This document shows, piece by piece, positions 9,405 through 19,105 of a stretch of 64,000 nt of DNA; the stretch's first letter is position 1, and every line of letters starts with the position of its first letter. The DNA comes from Clavibacter michiganensis subsp. insidiosus (GTDB lineage Bacteria > Actinomycetota > Actinomycetes > Actinomycetales > Microbacteriaceae), in contig NZ_MZMO01000001.1 of the NCBI RefSeq assembly GCF_002240565.1, positions 2,914,001-2,978,000 on the forward strand, read 5' to 3'. The notes under the pieces are model-generated. The model was not told where the DNA came from. It was given only the letters and a program-made list of their open reading frames with translations, and ran no database searches. A program made the position numbers and the translations under genes.

Positions 9405-10039
9405 GGCCCCGCATCCTCCGCGGCCCGCGCCTCGACGCGCCGCTCAGGATGACGGAGCCCGTGCGCACCGAGCGCCTGGTGATCCGGCCGTACACGGCCG
9501 ACGACCTCGACGACTACGCCGACATCCAGCGCCGCCCCGACGTGGTCGAGTACATGTTCTGGCCGCTCCGCGACCGGGAGGCCTCGAAGCGGCACCTCGC
9601 CGGCCGCCGCCGACAGACGCGGCTCGAGCAGTCGCACGACTTCCTCGGCCTCGCCGTGGAGCTGCCCGACGAGCCGAGCCTGAACCCGCGCGCGGGATCC
9701 GGCCGCGTCGTCGGCGACGTGTCCCTCCTCCTCCGCAACGCGGCCTCGCGCCAGCTGGAGATCGGCTGGGTCATGAACCCGGACTTCGCCGGTCGCGGGT
9801 ACGCCACCGAGGCCAGCCGCGCGATGCTCGACATCGCCTTCCAGCGCGCGGGCGCCCACCGCGTCCTCGCGCAGCTCGACGCCCGCAACGCCTCGTCCGC
9901 GCGCATGGCCGAGCGCCTCGGCATGCGCCGCGAGGGGCTCTTCCGCGAGGAGCACCTCGTGAAGGGCGAGTGGGTCGACAGCCTCTACTACGCCGTGCTC
10001 GCCGACGAGTGGGCGGCGATGCCGCCCACCGCCACCTGA
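9401..10039 (+). CDS. GNAT acetyltransferase (RimJ/RimL type)
   Basis: A 212-residue Gcn5-related N-acetyltransferase with the [14 protein letters not shown] start of the RimJ-like branch. The acetyl-CoA pyrophosphate loop lies in [11 protein letters not shown], and the C-terminal motif is [15 protein letters not shown]. The GTG start overlaps the hemA stop (GTGA), suggesting coupling; ATG 9449 would give a 196-residue form and cannot be excluded. It sits directly upstream of a related GNAT. Acceptor unknown; an N-terminal or small-molecule acetylation role is inferred from the family. Confidence 0.82.
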   Translation: MRPRILRGPRLDAPLRMTEPVRTERLVIRPYTADDLDDYADIQRRPDVVEYMFWPLRDREASKRHLAGRRRQTRLEQSHDFLGLAVELPDEPSLNPRAGSGRVVGDVSLLLRNAASRQLEIGWVMNPDFAGRGYATEASRAMLDIAFQRAGAHRVLAQLDARNASSARMAERLGMRREGLFREEHLVKGEWVDSLYYAVLADEWAAMPPTAT

Positions 10040-10053
10040 CCCGGAGGATCCCG

Positions 10054-10659
10054 ATGGACGGCGACCTGCCCGCGCTCGACCCGGTCGAGGTGCGCGGTCC
10101 CGTCCGCACCGCCCGGCTCGTGCTGCGGCCGTTCACGCCGGACGACGTGGTCGCGATCGAGGCGTACGCGGAGTCCCCCGGCGCGCGGCCGCACCTCGCC
10201 GGATCCGCGTCCGATCCCGCGCGCATGCTCGCCGACCGCCTGGGCTGGACGCGCCTGGCGGACGTCGGCGACCGGCTCGCCCTCGCGATCGAGCTGCCCG
10301 CCCAGGGCCAGCGGTGGGCGCGGGTGGTCGGGGAGGTGCACCTGCTGCTGCGGGATCCGGGTGCCCGGCAGGCCGAGCTCGGCGTGGTGCTGCACGAGGA
10401 CGTGCGGGGCGCGGGGCTGGCGGCGGAGGCGGCCGACCGGATCCTCGAGCTCGCGTTCGCCGAGGCGGGCGTGCACCGCGTCGCGTGCCGGGTCGACGCG
10501 GCGGACGCGACCGCGCTCGGGCTGGCCGAGCGCCTCGGCATGCGACGCGAGGCGCTCCTCGTGCACGACCGATGGGCCGGTGGAGCCTGGGCCGATACCG
10601 TGGTCGTCGCCCTGCTCGACGTGGAGTGGGCGGCTCGCAAGAGCCTCGACGGACTGTAG
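10054..10659 (+). CDS. GNAT acetyltransferase, paralogue of the preceding gene
   Basis: A 201-residue GNAT protein starting 14 bp after the previous one, with GGAGG six bases before the ATG. It shares the VRTxRLVxRPFTxDD opening, the VVGEVHLLLRDPG strand, the DVRGAGLAAEA acetyl-CoA loop and the [13 protein letters not shown] tail with its neighbour, so the pair probably arose by tandem duplication. The order hemA, GNAT, GNAT, Nudix on one strand with short gaps suggests one transcript. The substrate is unknown. Confidence 0.82.
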   Translation: MDGDLPALDPVEVRGPVRTARLVLRPFTPDDVVAIEAYAESPGARPHLAGSASDPARMLADRLGWTRLADVGDRLALAIELPAQGQRWARVVGEVHLLLRDPGARQAELGVVLHEDVRGAGLAAEAADRILELAFAEAGVHRVACRVDAADATALGLAERLGMRREALLVHDRWAGGAWADTVVVALLDVEWAARKSLDGL

Positions 10660-10667
10660 GAGGACCC

Positions 10668-11213
10668 GTGACATCGACCCCCGACCCCGCCGGACGACCG
10701 GTCGTCCCCGTCCTCGACGACGACGACGATGACGACTTCGACGAGCTCGACGGGCTCGACGCCGACGGCCCCGGGGACGCCACCCGACGCCGCGGCCCCG
10801 ACGAGCGCCCGCTCCGCGTCGCCGCGCTCGCCCTCGTCCGCGACCGCCGCGTGCTGATGGTGCGCGTCGAGGGGCAGGACGTGCTCTACCTGCCGGGCGG
10901 CAAGATCGAGCCCGGCGAGGGCGCGCGGCAGGCTCTCGTGCGCGAGGCCGCCGAGGAGGTGGGGCTCGACATCGACCCCGCCACGATCGAGGACCTCTTC
11001 ACGGTCCTGGCCGACGCGCACGGCGTGCACGTGGGGCGCCTCGTGAGCATGACCGTCTACCGCGCGGAGCCCCGGGAGGGCACGCGGCAGGAGCCCGTGC
11101 CGTCGGGGGAGGTCGCCGAGGTCGAGCTCGTGGGATCCGCGGACGCCGACCGCTGCCCGCCCGCCGGCCAGGCGGCGCTGGAGCGCCTCGTGGCGCTCCG
11201 GCTCATCGACTGA
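10668..11213 (+). CDS. Nudix hydrolase with acidic N-terminal tail
   Basis: Hydrolyses a nucleoside-diphosphate-linked substrate, identity unknown. The 23-residue Nudix box is complete, beginning GGKIEPGE and ending REAAEEVGL, with all catalytic Glu and Arg positions. Residues 17-35 are almost all Asp/Glu, an unusual low-complexity head before the catalytic domain at about 48. The GTG start has TAGGAGG upstream. The stop overlaps the 3-prime end of a convergent gene by 11 bp. Confidence 0.85.
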   Translation: MTSTPDPAGRPVVPVLDDDDDDDFDELDGLDADGPGDATRRRGPDERPLRVAALALVRDRRVLMVRVEGQDVLYLPGGKIEPGEGARQALVREAAEEVGLDIDPATIEDLFTVLADAHGVHVGRLVSMTVYRAEPREGTRQEPVPSGEVAEVELVGSADADRCPPAGQAALERLVALRLID

Positions 11214-11514
11214 CGGCGTCGTCCCCGGGCGCGGGATCGGCCGCGGCATCGGCGTCGCCGGGCGCGCGGGATGCGGCGGCCAGCTCGGCCGCCCGCGTCG
11301 CGCCGACCTTGCGGCGCTGGTCGACGAACGCGACCACGGCCACCACGGTCGCGATGCCGCCCGCGACGAGCGTGCCGGTCACCTCGCCCACACCGTCCGC
11401 CTGCACGGCGGCCACGAGGATCGCGATCGTGAAGGCGGCGATGACGACCGCGACCGCCAGGATCAACCAGGAGAGCAGCCCCTTCGCGCGGGCGTCGGGG
11501 GTGCGGGTGGCCAT
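11203..11514 (-). CDS. Small two-helix membrane protein
   Basis: A 103-residue protein with two hydrophobic segments (about 12-35 and 44-63), a basic loop DQRRKVGATRAAELA and an Ala/Asp-rich cytoplasmic tail. ATG 11514 was chosen since GGAGG lies about ten bases upstream; a longer open frame to 11646 lacks support. It is convergent with the Nudix gene and overlaps it by 11 bp. No family is recognised. Confidence 0.6.
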   Translation of the reverse strand: MATRTPDARAKGLLSWLILAVAVVIAAFTIAILVAAVQADGVGEVTGTLVAGGIATVVAVVAFVDQRRKVGATRAAELAAASRAPGDADAAADPAPGDDAVSR

Positions 11515-11605
11515 GCGCCCATCCTCCCACGGGCGGCGCGGGATCCCCGGGCGGCGCCCGCCCGTGCGTCCGGTGGGAGGGGGTGACGCCGACGGCGGGC
11601 GGGCG

Positions 11606-11611
11606 TAGCGT
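11606..11611 (+). promoter_or_regulatory. Minus-10 box of the CsbD gene
   Basis: TAGCGT stands 35 bp before the CsbD-like start and fits the TAGNNT minus-10 hexamer seen repeatedly in this window. No convincing minus-35 was identified. Confidence 0.4.
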
Positions 11612-11646
11612 CGGAGACGTCCCATCCACCGAACGAAGGAGCGCAT

Positions 11647-11820
11647 ATGAGTGCGGATGACAAGGCCCAGAACACCGGCGAGAAGCTCGCGGGGAAGGCC
11701 GAGGAGGCCTTCGGGAAGCTGACCGGCGACGACAGCAAGGTCGCCGAAGGCGAGGCGAAGCAGGCCGGGGCAAGCGCCAAGCAGGCCGGCGAGAACGTGA
11801 AGGACGTCTTCAAGAAGTAG
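11647..11820 (+). CDS. CsbD-family stress protein
   Basis: A 57-residue hydrophilic protein: MSADDKAQNTGEKLAGKAEE, then AFGKLTGDDSKVAEGEAKQA and a short Lys-rich tail. This is the CsbD pattern of repeated K-x-G-x-A-E-E-x-x-G-K-L helices, general stress proteins of unknown activity. GAAGGAG stands eight bases before the ATG. It is followed after 31 bp by a strong hairpin terminator, so it is probably monocistronic. In many bacteria csbD is under alternative-sigma control; that is not visible here. Confidence 0.85.
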   Translation: MSADDKAQNTGEKLAGKAEEAFGKLTGDDSKVAEGEAKQAGASAKQAGENVKDVFKK

Positions 11821-11851
11821 GACTTCCGGAGGGACGTCCCTCCTGAGAGGC

Positions 11852-11882
11852 GAGGGGCCGGATGCCGAGCATCCGGCCCCTC
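11852..11882 (+). terminator. Terminator after CsbD gene
   Basis: A perfect 14-bp inverted repeat (GAGGGGCCGGATGC and its complement) with a 3-nt CGA loop, 31 bp after the CsbD stop. It lacks a T-run, as is usual in this GC range. It could also end menE transcription from the other side. Confidence 0.8.
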
Positions 11883-11919
11883 GTCATGCCCGGGCCGTTC
11901 GAGCGGATCGCGAGACGCG

Positions 11920-13104
11920 TCAGCCGCGCGGATCCGCGTCGGCCCGCGCCCGCAGCGCCCGGCGGTCGGGCTTGCCGGACGGCAGCGTCGGCAGGGCGTC
12001 GATGCCGCGGACGACCGCGGATCCCGCGACGCGGCCCAGGCGCGCGGCCAGCTCGCGGCGCACGCGCTCGGCGAGCTCCGGATCCACGGTCCCGGGCGCG
12101 AACACGACCGGCCGCTGCCCCCAGCCCGGGTGCTCGCCGGGCACCGCGACCGCCTCGCCGAGACGCGGCGCCCACGCGACCATCGACCGGACCGCCTCCT
12201 CCACCGCGGTGAGCCGCAGCTTCTCGCCCCCGGAGATCACGACGTCGTCGAGCCGCCCGGTGATCCGCAGCACGCCGTCGACCAGGTCGCCGCCGTCGCC
12301 GGTGCGGTACCAGCGGCGGCCGTCGTGCTCGCCGAACGCGGCGTCGGTCGCGGCCGGGTCGCCGAGGTAGCCCTCCGCGAGCATCGGGCCGGCGAGCTCG
12401 ACCTGGCCGTCGACGACCGCGACCTCGGCCGTCGCGACCGGCACGCCGTCGTACACGCAGCCGCCCGCGGTCTCGCTGGATCCGTAGGTGCGCACCACGC
12501 GCCAGCCCAGCGCGGCCGCGCGGTCGACCAGGTGCGGCGGGGTCGCCTGGCCGCCCACGAGGATCGCGTCGAGGCGACGGACGGCGTCGCGGACGCGGCG
12601 GGCGGCGTCGCCGGGGTCGCCCTCCGCCGCTTCGACCAGCCGGTGCAGCTGCGTCGGCACGAGCGACGTGTACCGGGCGACGCGCGCGTCCAGCGACGCG
12701 GCCAGCTCCGCGAACGCGCGCGGGTCGAAGCTCCCCGCCCCGAGGACCGCCGGCGCCGCGCCCGCCGCGATCGAGCGCACGAGCACCTGGAGGCCGGCGA
12801 TGTAGTGGGTGGGGAGCGCGAGGATCCACTGCCCGGGCGCCCCGAGCGCCGCCTGCGACGCCGCGGCGCTCGCCAGCAGCGCGTCCGACGACAGCGCGAC
12901 GCGCTTGGGGCGGGAGGTGGTGCCGCTCGTCTCGACCACGAGCGCGACGCGTCGCTCGACCTCGGCCGGCGGCGGCGGATCCCCGACGGCCACGGGCGCG
13001 TCCACCGGGCGCGCGAGCAGCGCCGGGCCGTCCCCCGCGAGCGCCGCGCGGAGGAGCGGCACCACGTCGGCGCCGGACGCGGTCAGCCGCTCGAGGCGCC
13101 TCAC
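11920..13104 (-). CDS. menE: o-Succinylbenzoate-CoA ligase
   Basis: Activates o-succinylbenzoate with ATP and CoA in menaquinone synthesis. The 394-residue protein is an ANL-family adenylating enzyme: TSGTTSRPKRVAL is the phosphate-binding loop (residues 59-71), followed by TYGSSETAGG and YRTGDGGDLV. GKPDRR near the end supplies the catalytic Lys of the C-terminal domain. It is somewhat shorter than the E. coli enzyme, as in actinobacteria. The start is GTG 13104, 19 bp after the menB stop on the same strand, so menB-menE form an operon. Confidence 0.92.
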   Translation of the reverse strand: MRRLERLTASGADVVPLLRAALAGDGPALLARPVDAPVAVGDPPPPAEVERRVALVVETSGTTSRPKRVALSSDALLASAAASQAALGAPGQWILALPTHYIAGLQVLVRSIAAGAAPAVLGAGSFDPRAFAELAASLDARVARYTSLVPTQLHRLVEAAEGDPGDAARRVRDAVRRLDAILVGGQATPPHLVDRAAALGWRVVRTYGSSETAGGCVYDGVPVATAEVAVVDGQVELAGPMLAEGYLGDPAATDAAFGEHDGRRWYRTGDGGDLVDGVLRITGRLDDVVISGGEKLRLTAVEEAVRSMVAWAPRLGEAVAVPGEHPGWGQRPVVFAPGTVDPELAERVRRELAARLGRVAGSAVVRGIDALPTLPSGKPDRRALRARADADPRG

Positions 13105-13123
13105 GGGAGCGCTGCCGCGCGGA

Positions 13124-14035
<912 letters not shown>

Positions 14036-14041
14036 GCGTCC

Positions 14042-14047
14042 AGCCTA
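14042..14047 (-). promoter_or_regulatory. Minus-10 box, leaderless menB
   Basis: TAGGCT on the minus strand ends 6 nt before the menB ATG, leaving no space for a ribosome-binding site. This supports a transcript starting at or beside the start codon. Confidence 0.55.
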
Positions 14048-14089
14048 GGCGGCGCCCCGCCGGGTGCCCGCGGGTGCGAGGCTGGACCC

Positions 14090-15073
14090 ATGCTCCCCGC
14101 CCTGGACGACCTCCTCGCCACCGCCCGCGTCGTCGCCCTCCCCCTCCGCACGCGCTTCCGCGGCCTCGACGTGCGCGAGGCCGTGCTGATCGAGGGCCCG
14201 CTCGGCTGGACGGAGTTCTCGCCGTTCGTCGAGTACGACGACGCCGAATCCGCCGCCTGGCTCGCGGCCGCGATCGACTTCGGCTGGACCCAGCCGCCCG
14301 CGCCGATCCGCGACCACGTGCTCGTGAACGCGACGATCCCGGCGATCCCGCCCGAGCGCGTCGCCGAGGTGCTGGCCCGGTTCCCCGGCTGCCGCACCGC
14401 GAAGGTCAAGGTCGCCGAACGCGGCACCACGCTCGCGGACGACGTGGCGCGCGTCGCCGAGGTGCGCCGGCTGCTCGGGCCGGAGAGGCGCGTGCGCATC
14501 GACGCGAACGCCGCCTGGAACGTCGACGAGGCCGAGCACGCGATCCACGCCCTCGCCGAGCACGACCTCGAGTACGTGGAGCAGCCGTGCGCGTCGGTGG
14601 AGGAGCTCGCCGAGCTGCGCGGGCGGATCCGCCACCTGGGCGTGCCCGTCGCCGCCGACGAGAGCGTCCGCAAGGCCGATGACCCGCTGCGGGTCGCCCG
14701 GGCCGGCGCCGCGGACCTGCTCGTGATCAAGGCGCAGCCGCTCGGCGGGATCCACCGCGCGCTGCGGATCACGCGGGACGCCGGCCTGCCCGTGGTGGTC
14801 TCGAGCGCGCTCGACACGAGCGTCGGGATCGCGATGGCCGCGCACCTCGCCGCGGCGATCCCCGAGCTGCCGCACGACTGCGGCCTCGGCACCGTCTCGC
14901 TCTTCGTCGAGGACGTCGTCGCCGACCCGCTCGTGCCGGTCGACGGCCGGATCCCCGTGCGGCGCGTCACGCCCGACGCGCGGCTCCTCGACGTCCACGC
15001 GGCCGATGCCGATCGCCGCGACCGGTGGCTCGACCGGATCCGCCGCACGCACGCCGTGCTCGCCCGCGCCTGA
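14090..15073 (+). CDS. menC: o-Succinylbenzoate synthase
   Basis: Dehydrates SHCHC to o-succinylbenzoate, feeding MenE. It is an enolase-superfamily TIM barrel of 327 residues: the catalytic Lys lies in TAKVKVAERG, metal ligands in RIDANAAWN, EYVEQPC and VAADESV, and the second Lys in LLVIKAQPLGG. GAGGCT lies 6 nt before the ATG, the same leaderless layout as menB opposite. With menB and menE it gives three adjacent menaquinone genes; the other men genes are outside the window. Confidence 0.93.
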   Translation: MLPALDDLLATARVVALPLRTRFRGLDVREAVLIEGPLGWTEFSPFVEYDDAESAAWLAAAIDFGWTQPPAPIRDHVLVNATIPAIPPERVAEVLARFPGCRTAKVKVAERGTTLADDVARVAEVRRLLGPERRVRIDANAAWNVDEAEHAIHALAEHDLEYVEQPCASVEELAELRGRIRHLGVPVAADESVRKADDPLRVARAGAADLLVIKAQPLGGIHRALRITRDAGLPVVVSSALDTSVGIAMAAHLAAAIPELPHDCGLGTVSLFVEDVVADPLVPVDGRIPVRRVTPDARLLDVHAADADRRDRWLDRIRRTHAVLARA

Positions 15074-15103
15074 GGCGGCGGGCGTCAGCAGGCCGAGCGC
15101 GGC

Positions 15104-16129
15104 CTACAGCCCGCTGTAGGTGTGCAGTCCCTTGAAGAACACGTTCACGACGCCGAAGTTGAACATGACGGCGGAGAACCCGATGATGGCCAGCCACGCC
15201 GAGCGCGACCCGCGCCAGCCGCGCGTGGCCCGCGCGTGGATGTACCCGGCGTAGAGCACCCAGATGATGAAGGTCCAGACCTCCTTGGTGTCCCACCCCC
15301 AGTAGCGCCCCCACGCGCGCTCGGCCCAGACGGCTCCGGCCATGAGCGTGAAGGTCCAGAAGATGAAGCCCACGATGTTCAGGCGGTACGCCATCGACTC
15401 GAGCGTGACCGAGTCGGGCAGCGTCGCGAGGAAGCGCATCTTCATGGACTGCGCGTCGGCCGCGAGCGACTCGCGCCGGAACTGCAGGAGCTGCACGCCC
15501 GAGAGCGCGAAGGCCAGGGCGAAGAACCCGGTGCCGAGCGCGGCGACGAAGACATGGATCACGAGCCAGTACGACTGCAGCGACGGCGGCAGCGGCGCCA
15601 CCTCGACGCGGTACTGGACGACCGCGATGCCCAGCAGGATGAGGATGAGCCCGGTGACGAACGTGCCGAGGAAGCGCAGGTCGCGGCGCGTGAGCACGAT
15701 GAGGTAGACGCTGAGGATGAGCAGCGTGCCCGTCATGGCGAACTCGTACATGTTGGCCCACGGCACGCGCGAGGCGGCGAGACCCCGGAGCACGGTGGCG
15801 ACCGCGTGGGCGACGAACCCGACGACGAGCAGCACCATGGCGACGTTGAGGCTCACGGACCGGCCCGCGGCGACGGGCGCGTCCGGCCCGGCGGCGACGC
15901 GGTCGCGGTCGGAGGACCCGGGCTCCCGCTCGAGGGTGGCGGTGCCGCCCCGGCGCGCGGCGGTGGCGCCGACCGCGGAGGGCTGGCGCGCCGCGACGGT
16001 GGCGGCGTCCGCCACGAGCGCGGAGCGCCGCGCGAGGTCGAGGGCGAACGCGATGAACGCGGCCGCGTAGAGGCCCATCGCGACGAGGAGCGCGATGAGG
16101 GAGACGTCGTCGAGCATGGCCGTGTTCAC
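15104..16129 (-). CDS. ccsB: Cytochrome c biogenesis protein CcsB (CcsA-type heme handling)
   Basis: Membrane partner of ResB in system II cytochrome c maturation; it moves heme across the membrane and presents it to apocytochrome. It has 341 residues and about eight hydrophobic segments. The Trp-rich heme-handling motif is in WGRYWGWDTKEVW near residue 265, and His residues flank it (VIHVFVAALG and GYIHARATRGW). The GTG start overlaps the resB stop by 4 bp (GTGA), last of a five-gene minus-strand operon. Confidence 0.92.
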   Translation of the reverse strand: MNTAMLDDVSLIALLVAMGLYAAAFIAFALDLARRSALVADAATVAARQPSAVGATAARRGGTATLEREPGSSDRDRVAAGPDAPVAAGRSVSLNVAMVLLVVGFVAHAVATVLRGLAASRVPWANMYEFAMTGTLLILSVYLIVLTRRDLRFLGTFVTGLILILLGIAVVQYRVEVAPLPPSLQSYWLVIHVFVAALGTGFFALAFALSGVQLLQFRRESLAADAQSMKMRFLATLPDSVTLESMAYRLNIVGFIFWTFTLMAGAVWAERAWGRYWGWDTKEVWTFIIWVLYAGYIHARATRGWRGSRSAWLAIIGFSAVMFNFGVVNVFFKGLHTYSGL

Positions 16130-17772
16130 GAGTGGAGCCTAACTTCTGCATCTGACACCGCGGCAGGCGGGAGGCCCGCCACGTGCTTGTCCGCCAGCGC
16201 CGCGACCGCGGCCTCCAGCGTGGGGTCCTCGCCGCGGGCGAGCCCGGCGTACTCGAGGGTGGTGGATCCGTCGGCCTGCGGCACCGCCTTGACCCACACG
16301 CGCCGGCGCGGCACGAAGAGGGACGTGAGCAGGCCGCCGAGCACGAGGATCGCGAACAGCAGCACCCAGCGCTGCGTCGGGTCGTGGTGCACGTCGAACG
16401 AGACGAAGCGCGGGACGGCATCGAGGCTCACGCTGCCGAGGCCGTTCGGCAGGTCCGTCGTCTGGCCGGGGGCGAGCTCGATGGACTGGACGCCGGTCTT
16501 GCCGCCGGTGAGCTGCGTCAGGTTCCCCGTGTCGAGCGTGTAGACCGACGTGGGCACGCCCCCGTCGATCCCGAGGTCGCCCGTGTAGACGTTGAGCGTC
16601 AGCAGCGGGTTGTCGCGGTCGGGGTAGGAGGAGAAGAACGGCGCCTTCTCCGCGCCCTGCGTCGGGTAGAAGAAGCCGAGCATGCCGACCTGCTCGCGCA
16701 GGCCGTCCGGCACCTTGACGACGCCGAGCGACGTGAGCTTCGCGTCCTGCGGGAGGAACGGCACGTCGGCGCTGTACACGACGGTGCCGGCGGGATCCCG
16801 CACCGTCACGTGCGGCGCGTAGCCGTTGCCGAGCAGGTACATGTCGGTGCCCCCGATGGCGAGCGGGTCGTTGACCTTGACCTCGCGGTCCTGCGGCTGG
16901 CCGCCGGGCACGTCGGCGGTCACGTCGGCCGTGAAGTCGAGCGGCTGGCCGATGGCGTTCGGGTTCTCCTGCTCGTACTGCACGTGCAGCGCGTTCAGCT
17001 TCACGCGGTACGGGGTGAGGGCCGAGTCGTCGAAGAACCGACCCGGGTTGAACGAGTCGAACGTCGACAGCGTGTTGACGAACGACTGCCCCTCGACGAG
17101 CACCTTCTGCCCGGAGTAGCCGAAGCCGCCGCCGATGCCGACGGTGATGAGGATCCCGACGAGCGCCGAGTGGAAGACGAGGTTGCCGGTCTCGCGCAGG
17201 TAGCCCCGCTCGGCCGAGACCGAGAGCACGCCGCCCGCGGCCGACGCGTCGTCGACGAGGACCGTGCGGTACCGCTGGCGCTTGAGCAGCGCGCGGGCTT
17301 GGCGGATGGCGTCGACCGGATCCGCGGTGGTGGTGCGCGTCGTGTACCCGGCGAGGCGCGAGAGCCGCGCGGGCGTCTTGGGCGGCGCCTGGCGGAGCGC
17401 GTCGAAGTGGTGCTTGGCGCGCGGCACGACGCAGCCGATGAGGCTGATGAACAACAGCAGGTAGATGGAGGAGAACCACACCGAGCTGTAGGTGTCGAAC
17501 ACCTGCAGCTTGTCGAGGACCGGGAACAGGTCGGGGTTGTCGGCGCGGAACTGCGTGACGCCGTTCGGGTCGGAGCTGCGCTGCGGCACGAGGGATCCGG
17601 GGATCGCCGCGAACGCGAGCAGCAGCAGCAGGAACAGCGCCGTGCGCATGCTCGTGAGCTGCCGCCAGAACCAGCGCAGGGTGCCGAGGAACCCGAGCTT
17701 GGGCTGCGTGATGGGCGCTGGATCGCGCGGCGCCTGCCGCGGGGAGTCGACGTGGTCAGATGGCCGGGACAT
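16126..17772 (-). CDS. resB: Cytochrome c biogenesis protein ResB/Ccs1
   Basis: Forms the system II heme-lyase complex with CcsB. The 548-residue protein has three N-terminal membrane segments (starting near SMRTALFLLLLLAFA), a long extracytoplasmic domain and a last membrane segment WVLLFAILVLGG near residue 480. The start lies 17 bp inside the ccdA gene and the end overlaps ccsB, so the operon is tightly coupled. Length and layout are normal for actinobacterial ResB. Confidence 0.92.
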   Translation of the reverse strand: MSRPSDHVDSPRQAPRDPAPITQPKLGFLGTLRWFWRQLTSMRTALFLLLLLAFAAIPGSLVPQRSSDPNGVTQFRADNPDLFPVLDKLQVFDTYSSVWFSSIYLLLFISLIGCVVPRAKHHFDALRQAPPKTPARLSRLAGYTTRTTTADPVDAIRQARALLKRQRYRTVLVDDASAAGGVLSVSAERGYLRETGNLVFHSALVGILITVGIGGGFGYSGQKVLVEGQSFVNTLSTFDSFNPGRFFDDSALTPYRVKLNALHVQYEQENPNAIGQPLDFTADVTADVPGGQPQDREVKVNDPLAIGGTDMYLLGNGYAPHVTVRDPAGTVVYSADVPFLPQDAKLTSLGVVKVPDGLREQVGMLGFFYPTQGAEKAPFFSSYPDRDNPLLTLNVYTGDLGIDGGVPTSVYTLDTGNLTQLTGGKTGVQSIELAPGQTTDLPNGLGSVSLDAVPRFVSFDVHHDPTQRWVLLFAILVLGGLLTSLFVPRRRVWVKAVPQADGSTTLEYAGLARGEDPTLEAAVAALADKHVAGLPPAAVSDAEVRLHS

Positions 17773-18496
17773 ACGTGGCGATCACCCCCTGGAGCTGGAG
17801 CATCCACGCCGACCAGAGGCCGGAGACCATGAGCACGCCGGTGACGACCAGCAGCGCTCCCCCGACGAGGTTGACGGTGCGGATGTGGCGGCGGAGGAAC
17901 CCGACGGTGCGCGTCATCCAGCCGAGGCCGAGGGCCACGAGGAGGAACGGCACGCCGAGCCCGATGCAGTAGGCGACCCCGAGGAGCACGCCGCGGCCCG
18001 CGTCGGCCGACGTGAGGCTCATGGAGATGACGACGGCGAGGGTCGGGCCGATGCAGGGCGCCCAGCCGATGCCGAACACGACCCCGAGGAGCGGCGCCCC
18101 CGCGAGCCCGGTCGCCGGGCGCCACGAGCTCTTGACCTGCCGCTGCAGGAAGCCGAGCCGGCCGGTGAACACGAGCCCCATCACGATGAGGACGACGCCG
18201 AGGATCCGCGTGATGACGTCCTGCCAGCGCATGAGCCAGAACCCGGCCGTCGCGGAGACGAGCGTCGTGACGATGAAGACGGCGGAGAAGCCGAGCACGA
18301 ACAGCGCCGTGCCGATGAGCAGGCGGCGACGCGTCGCGGATCCGCCCTTCGCCTCGGCCATGCCGCCGATGTACCCGAGGTAGCCGGGCACGAGCGGCAG
18401 CACGCAGGGCGACGCGAACGAGACCAGGCCCGCGAGCAGCGCGAGCGGCACCGCGACGAGGAGCTGGCCGGAGAGGACGCTCTGGATCTGGTCCAC
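17756..18496 (-). CDS. ccdA: Thiol-disulfide transporter CcdA
   Basis: Carries reducing equivalents across the membrane to ResA/TlpA so that apocytochrome c cysteines stay reduced. It has 246 residues and six membrane segments, with the redox Cys pair in FASPCVLPLVPG and GWAPCIGPTLA, the symmetric prolines typical of CcdA/DsbD. The GTG start follows the resA stop with no gap (TAGGTG). Confidence 0.93.
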   Translation of the reverse strand: MDQIQSVLSGQLLVAVPLALLAGLVSFASPCVLPLVPGYLGYIGGMAEAKGGSATRRRLLIGTALFVLGFSAVFIVTTLVSATAGFWLMRWQDVITRILGVVLIVMGLVFTGRLGFLQRQVKSSWRPATGLAGAPLLGVVFGIGWAPCIGPTLAVVISMSLTSADAGRGVLLGVAYCIGLGVPFLLVALGLGWMTRTVGFLRRHIRTVNLVGGALLVVTGVLMVSGLWSAWMLQLQGVIATYVPAI

Positions 18497-19105
18497 CTAC
18501 CCCGCCGCCTCGGCGACGGTGTCCTTCACCAGCGTGCGGAGCACCCCGGGGTCGATCTGCCCGAGCACGCGCGAGGCGACGCGCCCCTGGCGGTCGAGGA
18601 CGAGGGTGGCGGGCACGGCGTTCGGGGCGATGGTGCCGGCGAACGCGAGCTGCATGGAGGTGTCCTCGACATCGAGGACGGACGGGTAGGTGATGCCGTA
18701 CGTCTTGTCGAAGGAGTCGACGTTCGGGCGCTGGTCGCGGGTGTTGACGCCGAGGAACTTGACGCCGTCCGCCGCGTGCTCCTCGTTCGCGGCCTGCAGG
18801 TCCTTCGCCTCGAGGCGGCAGGGCGGGCACTCGGCGTACCAGAAGTTGAGGACCGTGACGGATCCGATGTAGTCGGCGGAGGTGATCTCCGTGCCGTCGG
18901 ACAGCGTGCCGGAGAAGTCGACGGGAGCCGCGCGCTCGGCGAGCGGGACCTCGGTGAACGTGCCGTCGCCGGCGATGTAGCGCTTGTTGTCGCCGGCCTT
19001 GAACTCGGCGGCGAGCGGATCCTCGGTGCAGCCCGAGAGGGCGAACGCGGCCAGCGCGGTGGACGCGGCGGCGGCGAGGACGCTGCGACGGCTCACGCCG
19101 GGCAT
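18497..19105 (-). CDS. resA: TlpA/ResA-type thiol-disulfide lipoprotein
   Basis: An extracytoplasmic thioredoxin-fold protein that reduces apocytochrome c. The 202-residue precursor begins VSRRSVLAAAAS, a Tat-like twin-Arg signal, followed by a lipobox LSGC with Cys26 for lipid attachment. The redox motif CPPC is at residues 93-96 in FWYAECPPCR, and the cis-Pro region is NAVPATLVLD. The ATG shares a base with the upstream phosphatase stop (TGATG). Context in the ccs operon supports the role. Confidence 0.92.
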   Translation of the reverse strand: MPGVSRRSVLAAAASTALAAFALSGCTEDPLAAEFKAGDNKRYIAGDGTFTEVPLAERAAPVDFSGTLSDGTEITSADYIGSVTVLNFWYAECPPCRLEAKDLQAANEEHAADGVKFLGVNTRDQRPNVDSFDKTYGITYPSVLDVEDTSMQLAFAGTIAPNAVPATLVLDRQGRVASRVLGQIDPGVLRTLVKDTVAEAAG

